Positions 1 to 6,900 of a stretch of 10,191 bases of DNA are shown in pieces. The translations under genes were made by a program, and so were the position numbers. This DNA comes from Phoronis ovalis (lineage: Eukaryota > Phoronida > Phoronidae). The DNA lies in assembly GCA_028565635.1 (NCBI GenBank), contig JAOXYB010066656.1, forward strand, positions 1 to 10,191, written 5' to 3'. Under the pieces are notes generated by a model. The model did no database searches and was not told the origin of the DNA. It was given only the letters and a program-made list of their open reading frames with translations. The stretch's first letter is position 1. Each line of letters starts with the position of its first letter.

Positions 1-417
1 AACATGTCTGAACTCGGCCTTACGTGACCTACATCTCTATCAAGATCTGTGGTTTACCACGGGTACCGTCTAGTATTGTATAATATCAGCATGACTGCTT
101 ACTTTATATCTACTGATTCAGCATAATATAGTATTTCAACCGTAACTCGAATCCACAACAGATCTTATGTTAAAGTATCTCATGCCTAGCAGTCGTCAAT
201 CTCTCTCAAGATTTATAAATGACTCATCTGCTCACCATGAGAGAGCGAAGACTGTGAATAAAACTCTTTTATGCTTTACGCAAGGCTCAGGTTTGCTATA
301 AATTTATCATTGAAAAATGCTTTATCTTCTCATAGACAGGCAGTTTGTTTTTGCAGGAAATCTACTACAAGTTATCAAGTTTGTCTCAAGGACTTCCTTG
401 ACGATTTCAGTGACATC
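1..417. other. AT-rich non-coding DNA, probably the last intron
   Basis: No exon with a Rab C-terminal tail (ELK, DYV, terminal Cys-Cys) could be placed on the minus strand. No plus-strand gene is seen. With 418-893 this should be the intron between the ETSAK exon and the missing terminal exon. Confidence 0.5.
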
Positions 418-423
418 ACATAT

Positions 424-717
424 CCCGGGGGGGGGGAGTCAGTATGAAAGTAGGTAACGCCTAACGAAGTGAAATTCTGCAAAAAATACACCTCTAAGGA
501 AGTGAGTTTTTTGAAAATATACACCCCTAAGGAGGTGACTTTTGGGAAAAAGCCCCGAACGAAGAGCCACACCTCCAAACAACACCCCTTTTTGTGAATT
601 TAGCTAAAAAACAGACCCTAAGTGCGTAACGCGTGTTTCGCACTGACGGTTCGAAAAACAGACCCTTTCGTTGGAACATGTGTACCCACTTTTATATTGA
701 CTGCCCCCCCCCCCCGG
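424..717. mobile_element. 294-bp non-autonomous TIR element with G-run ends and 6-bp target duplication
   Basis: The left end begins CCC followed by ten Gs (427-436) and AGTCAGTATGAAAGTAGGTA. The right end, read on the minus strand, is CCGG-rich with twelve Gs (complement of the Cs at 704-715), then CAGTCAATATAAAAGTGGGTA. The two are therefore inverted repeats of about 35-40 bp, with AACGAAG present further in on both arms. The element is flanked by ACATAT at 418-423 and again at 718-723, a likely 6-bp target-site duplication. It encodes nothing credible. It lies downstream of the ETSAK exon, probably in the last intron. Confidence 0.7.
448..565. repeat. 33-bp minisatellite inside the TIR element
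   Basis: The block CTAACGAAGTGA at 461 recurs as CTAAGGAAGTGA at 494 and CTAAGGAGGTGA at 527, a period of exactly 33 bases. The spacers resemble each other (AAAATAC/ATATAC, then ACCCCT). Because 33 is a multiple of three, one minus-strand frame stays open and reads as an 11-residue repeat around TSLGVYF. That is a consequence of the repeat and not a gene. Confidence 0.75.
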
Positions 718-893
718 ACATATCCATACTATTATTCAGTTTTTATCAAACAGAGGAAGCCCTATATTACCATATGCATATCAACAATGCAAGCATGAAC
801 TGGATTAAAATGGATTTATATCTCACTAGAACACACACTGTGGACACACTATGAAAAAGCAAAGATTACATGACTGTAATAGTATAAGCTTAC
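718..893. other. Intronic flank of the ETSAK exon
   Basis: This stretch runs from the right target duplication of the TIR element to the donor at 892-893. It is AT-rich with no recognisable feature. A short plus-strand open frame that crosses the element end is not a gene. Confidence 0.5.
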
Positions 894-970
894 TTGGCGA
901 TGGCCATAAATGCTAAGTCTACATTTAATCCTGTCTTGGCACTTGTTTCCATAAAAGCCACATTGTGGTC
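894..970 (-). CDS. Rab26/37: Exon with G5 motif ETSAK; last exon visible
   Basis: A 77-nt exon (phase 0 in, phase 2 out), acceptor TTTTATAG|GAC and donor CAA|GTAAGC. It encodes [14 protein letters not shown], then [11 protein letters not shown], then the first two bases of a Lys codon. ETSAK is the G5 guanine-base motif, and GLNVDLAF is the Rab26 form. The open phase 2 end needs a further exon, expected to start with A or G and continue ELK followed by the hypervariable tail and terminal cysteines. I searched both obvious motif patterns in bases 1-893 on the minus strand and found no such exon, so it should lie beyond the left edge. Confidence 0.96.
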
Positions 971-3900
971 CTATAAAATAGTAAAGGATCTGAAGATTTA
1001 GAAGTCAATAAAGTGTGCAGATGTTATGTTGCTAATACAAAAGCTATCAAACACATGTTAATCAAAATCAAAACAGTTTTGATTTTAATTAACATGTGTT
1101 TGATAAAATACATTTTAAAAAATGCATGAAACTTTGGAAATAATATTTTGTTTATTATTATTTATGATAAAGTAAAACTTCAAAGCATATAAAATCAGTA
1201 AAATTTATGCTTTCTTCTCCCTGCTTTAGCATGTTCAGCATAACCATGTATGACCATAAGCATTTAGGTATAGGATCACTTGATCAGTGATACCTTTTTC
1301 CAAGTCATATTGCATATTGGGTTATTTTTACACACAGCTATTTTATTTTGCTAATTTGTGAACAATCCTAAAACTACAAATAACAAAATCACAAATATCA
1401 TTGAAAGTTTCACATGCAATGAATAGTTCTGCCGGCATGTGCTTACTTTCAGTAAAGATCTCATGCACTTATTAACTACTATATTTGACAAAACATGAAA
1501 ACAATGCCAGTTACCTTTGCTAACTTTTCTCCATCTTCTTTTTTTATCTGCCTTTCATTGGCCATGTCTGATTTGTTGCCTAGTAACATGATAACAACAT
1601 CTTCCTGAGCATATTCATTAATTTCTGTTAACCATGCCTGAAAAACATGAATGCAACTACTGCAAAGTTTTAAAACATGGAAATAGTTAGACGCTAGTTT
1701 CAAATCCTAGGACGTTTGATTTCTTAAACACACTTCATTTGATTATAATGAATAATGTCTACTGCTGAAAAAGTTAATGTATAATTATCCAGCTAAGGTG
1801 GTTATTGATCAGGTAGTTGATATGTATTTTCTATGTATTTTTAACAGGAAAAAAATAATGCAGGGACTAATCACCTTGTTTACAACTGATTGTTTTTGTT
1901 CGGAGAATAAAAACTTTAACTTACCCGTATATTATCAAAGCTGCTTCTACTTGATACATCATACAAGAGAAGCAGAGCTGAAAAATAACATTGAGAAAAG
2001 GAGGTAATTTCACAAAATCTTCCCATACCATTTTATGGTCAACAACAGAATCGCATAATCTGTGTCACAATTTAAAAACAAACATTTTTTTTTAAAAAAT
2101 GGTCCACACATGACTGTTATAATACATAGTTTAGACTTCAGAGGGTACATAATTTTTAGATGTGATGCATTGCACAATTCAGAATTTTTAGGGATTTTTT
2201 AAATGAAATTGTGAAAAATGATTCATTTTTCGAGACATTTCTGAAAAAAGTGCACACAAATTTAGGGAGTATCAGTGAAAAAACGACCCATTTGGGTGGC
2301 ATACCATGTATTCATCGAGTTTTGACTTCTCTAACCTACAGTTTACATTTAAAAGAAACTGAATTTACTTTCCAATACAATTTTATAGCACAATAGCTCA
2401 GATTATTAAAACATTGTGCACCAAAGCCTGATTAATCTGTAGTCCAGTAAAATTGCTCCTCCAAATTCAAAAATAGCAAAAAAAAAAGTATAACTTGTAA
2501 CACAATATTCATGCTAAAATTCAACAAAAAAAATCAATAAAACATTTATATAATAGTTATTAATCAAAGCACAAGCTTATTAAACATAGACAGCAGCTAA
2601 CACGGTGAGCAGAATAGTTTCGGAAACATGAGTTCATGCTTGCTTTAAATAATTACACTAAAATCACATCTGCCATTTTTCTTACCTAGCTGGATATATA
2701 AAACTCGTAGGGCCGGTTTCTTAAGTCTCGACTTTCCTATAATTTAGTTATATAGGTTAAATTAACCTTAAAAGTAGAGACATAAGAAATCGGCTCTTAG
2801 AGTTCATAAATCCTAGTTTGAGGTAATACTACTTATTAACTGTACAACATTATTTACATTTACAGTCTTTTTTCCATCTACATGCAGTACTGCTACATAT
2901 CAAACAATTTTTCCTATTTTTTGACATGGATATATAAATACACTGGATGAATAGCGTGAAACAAAAGTGATGAAAACAGTGAGATAAAAAGTCATAATAC
3001 ACACACTAATTTTATAATGAAATAATGACAGGTGTTATTAAAGTGCAATGTTTAAAGTATTCTGGATACTGAAAATAAGAAATGGCAGTGGTGAGATAAG
3101 TGCTACACACACACACACCAAAGATGCAAAATCGCCTGAAACAGACGTATACCGTGAGCATCGCGATAGTACGCATGAGTCATGCTACGAAATCTCTCCT
3201 GCCCAGCTGTGTCCCAGATCTAAAAAGATGAGAAATGTTGAGTCAACTAGCTAGCATTGTGCAGACACTAACTTAGTATAGTAGTCGGGTTACTCTGCAC
3301 ATTCAAGTGAACAAAGTGTCACTAACATGACATTAGCTATTCACTTACATGCATCTTAAAAGAATATTTTTCAAGAAGAATTATCAAAATTGCTCAACCC
3401 ATTTTTAGGTTATAGGCATTTGTGTTGGTGACTCTGGAAGCAGCCATTATAACCTTTATTACCCATAATGCAAAGTGCTGATGACATCAGAGATGAACAA
3501 GGTTTGCATGTAACCATATGGGAAAAATATTTTTTTTCTCACTAATATACATCCATAACAATACTAAAATGCAGTTATTTGCTTTAAATATCCCTTAGAC
3601 TATACTTTCACAAAAGTATTACATTTCAGCAGCATATAAATGATTTTACATTTTTTTACTATATATACATATGCATACAACCTTGTTCATCTTTGATGTC
3701 GGTGCAATTTGCATTATGGGTAATAAAAGTTTATAATGGCAGTTTCCAAAGCCACCACCACAAATGCCTGTAACTTAAAAATGGATTTAATAATTTTGAT
3801 AATTCTTGTAGGAATTTATTCTTTGAAAAAGGTACCTAAAGGGATAGCTTAATTATGAATGTTAATGACACCGTATTCACTTAATTCTATTGAAAAGGCT

Positions 3901-6900
3901 ACTCTATATATCTGTCTAGAGCAAGCAGCCTCATTCTTAACCACACCTAATTCTAACACATAAACATGTTTCTCCTGGCTCAGGGGGAGGGGGCACTATC
4001 ATTACAGTTTAGCAGGGGTGAGCAGCTCCAAATCTGACCTTGAAATATCCCCAAAACAATTAAAAACTCCATTCTGAAATATCTCCCAACACAAAATATC
4101 TATCCTGAAATATACCAGAGGGTGAAAAAAACACCCCTAAATCAGCACATGATGTATAATTATATAATTACTTTAAAGTTGGCAGTGCCTCCGGGTCTAT
4201 TTCACATCCAAATCCTGTAAGGATGTACCAGGTTTTTTATGTGTTATATGGAAATCTGGATTGCTGATACTTGCATGAATTTATTAAAACAATTTCAGGT
4301 CTCAGCTAACCATGTTTGTGCTATTAGAACCAGGTGCAAGGTTAAGGAAAAGGTAGGAGCAAAAATATAGACTGATGCAGATCTAGGCCAGTTGGAGCTG
4401 CCTTTCAAAGTACACGTAAACCCATGCGTATACATTGGCAATCAGATATAGATCTAGTATTCGCAAGCAGACAGAAGTTCTTGCGATCTGTACAGAGCAA
4501 AACAGCAGCGACTGTAGGTGCCTGGATTTTCAATGAGCAGGTGCTAAGTCTACACAAGAAGAAGTTTTAAGGAGTAATAAACACCACAAACCAGTATAAT
4601 GACATATGCATAAGAGACATAACAGAAAATGTAGCAGACTATTGTTGATGCCCACAGTTTGTCACAATGCATACAGGTAGAGTTATTCAGCTTCACCAAC
4701 ACTATACAATCAATGACTACAGCATGCTGTTAATACACCCAAACACAATGCAACTCAAAATATAGAAAGAAATCCAGACACTACACAGTGCTACATATCT
4801 TGCTCCTAATACAGATCTCGGATGGGTACATAGACCGTGCCAGCCAACACCTCAAGGAGAGGGCCGTGTCTAGGACAATACCCTTTGACCTACCATTGGC
4901 ATCACGGTAATATGCCCTTGTTATACTACGGAATCTTTCTTGACCTGCTGTATCCCAGATCTAAATAAAGATTCCACTCATTTTAAAGAACAGTAGAAAT
5001 GTTCACCATATAGCCAGTACCTATAATTAATTTTCCACAGTTGATAATAAATGTTTTTAAATATTTATTATTCACTTTTAATTATACAACAAATGTGCAT
5101 TTTCTGTCAAACGGGGGCAAATCAGAAGGTATTTTACCTGACTGTCCTAAAAACAATTCTGACATGAAAATGTCTGCTCAATTAAATTCCAGTGAAATTA
5201 CCTTATTCAATCAAATGCCAAAAGTGCACAATCAACGTGCTTAATAAAATTATATCATATCCATAATTTAAAAATTTATAGAACAAGCAAAATCTTGGTT
5301 TTCACAAATTTTATGTTAGAAGCTTTTTCAAATAATAATAATAAAGGTTAATTTTCTCTTTTATTTATTGAAAACTTTTTTTAATTTTTGGAAACATAAT
5401 TTTAATTGTTTTTGGGGGGGGGGAGGAACAAAAACAGAATTGTCACAGAAAATCGGGAAGTTCAGAGGTTTTATTCTGTTTTTACTGACCATGAATCAAT
5501 ATGAGATAATTCCTTCCAGATAAAGAGTACCAGAACTTGCAATCACTAGAACGCCTACTATGTTATTATACTTGCTGTACCAAACATGCAATCGCCTGTT
5601 ATAGTGAACCTGCAATCAGGTTTTCTTCAACTGTACTTGTAGTGTTCTTTGGGTAGATCTACTCAGAAAAACAAGGTAAAATACATAAGAACTCACCTGT
5701 AACTTGACTTTTGTACCATCAACATCTACAACTTTGTTCTAGAAAATAAATGACACAATGCATAGTGATGTGCAAGTGAACAGTAACTGCTGTTTTGTGT
5801 ATATTTATAATTTATGTACTGTTAATGTGATCATAGGTAGAAAAACCATAACACAAGATCAAAGGCACCTGTTCTATGTTGTGCTATTTATAAAGTCGGA
5901 CCGAACTTTATCAGCTAAGAGGCGCTAGACATCAGGGGATTTCCTAAGTTAGCCAACCAGGTTATAGAAATTTTAATTGCGCCATTTTTCGCCCTCAAAA
6001 ATAGGGACTTTTCCAAAATTTTCAGCTTCGTGCTAACGATTTGAATACTAAAAATCAATTTATATTTAAAAAAATAATTCTTGTAATGTATAAAACAAAG
6101 TGTATTTGCTTTTGAATAGACATAGACAGGTTCAAAATAGAATAAGTGCCTTTAAAGTGATGTATTTTTATACCTGCCCAGTACATAAGGGAGAAAGTAT
6201 TATTACAACATGGTGTGTAAGCCTCATTGTAACACTGGCAAACGAGTAATTGAATTTTGGTCAAGAAATTTCAGTAAGTTTGTAACTAAATAAATTAAAT
6301 GTCATTATACACAATTTCATTGCAGTTTGCATCTCATTTTTATTATTAGCCTGATATTAATCAAACATATTACTAAGACTTGTGTGTTTTGTCAGACTCA
6401 GTGTCTATTGCTTTTATGACAATTGATTTTTTTTCCCTCAGTGTCAGTATATTTCAATTTCATATCCATAGCTTATCTAAGATTAAAAGATTTTGGAATA
6501 TTTAATTAAAATGCAAAAATTTAGATATCGGCACAGTCTGTGTGAGTCTGATTATTGATTTTGACTAGTATTTCTCTCATTGGCAATTTGTACATATATA
6601 TTTATTTACATTTATTAATTATGGAGATGTATCATTTTTACTTGTTGCTGTCACAGTTAGATGTAAATGCATATTTCACATTATAGAAAACAATGTATAT
6701 ATGTTATCCCATTTTAATTCAGACATTCATCTAAAACTTAGGCTACCTTTGCAACAAGCCTACTACAGCAATATACTGCCACAACTATCAGAGTATTTAT
6801 CCTAAGCTCCAATCTCTGCTGGTCTACTTTAAAAAAAAATTAATAGCAAGATGCAACACTTAAATGCAGACTTTTACATAGAAGAGATTGAAAGAGCCTA

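Larger units (their letters stand above)
1978..3152 (-). other. Intron between the MTH switch II exon and the ALLLLYDV exon (1175 nt)
   Basis: GTATAC...TTTTTCAG borders. It holds a degenerate 33-bp-type repeat at about 2211-2310 and a MITE-like palindrome at 2702-2804. The rest is AT-rich with short A and T runs and no other exon. Confidence 0.9.
3220..4893 (-). other. Intron between the two switch II exons (1674 nt)
   Basis: GTAGGT...CTTTTTAG borders. It contains the foldback at 3301-3885 and the G-rich/33-bp repeat block at 3983-4136. From about 4360 to 4870 the sequence is less AT-rich than its surroundings. At about 4373-4570 there is a plus-strand frame open for about 65 codons without a start codon and without a recognisable product. 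It may be a fragment of an old transposon. Confidence 0.7.

Noticed and set aside
121-180. Possible Cys-Cys C-terminus of the Rab on the minus strand (ATCTGTTGTGG)
   Set aside because: The Cys-Cys frame runs on with no early stop and lacks the expected preceding tail. No acceptor in the needed phase was found.
375-578. Minus-strand open frame of 67 codons with an 11-residue repeat
   Set aside because: It is produced by the 33-bp minisatellite and the G-run end of the TIR element. It has no known domain and spans an element boundary.
1479-1703. Minus-strand open frame of 74 codons read as a single protein
   Set aside because: Only the part at 1515-1637 is coding. Clear acceptor and donor sites bound it, and the flanks lose all similarity to Rab proteins.
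1777-2007. Plus-strand open frame overlapping the ALLLLYDV exon
   Set aside because: It is antisense to a solid 53-nt Rab exon and has no recognisable content.
3048-3254. Plus-strand open frame overlapping the MTH exon
   Set aside because: It is a shadow on the opposite strand of the switch II exon and its flanks, including the CA repeat.
4894-4960. ITR switch II exon as a decaying pseudo-exon
   Set aside because: Both splice sites are intact, the length and phases are exact, and nearly all differences from its partner are synonymous, which argues for selection.
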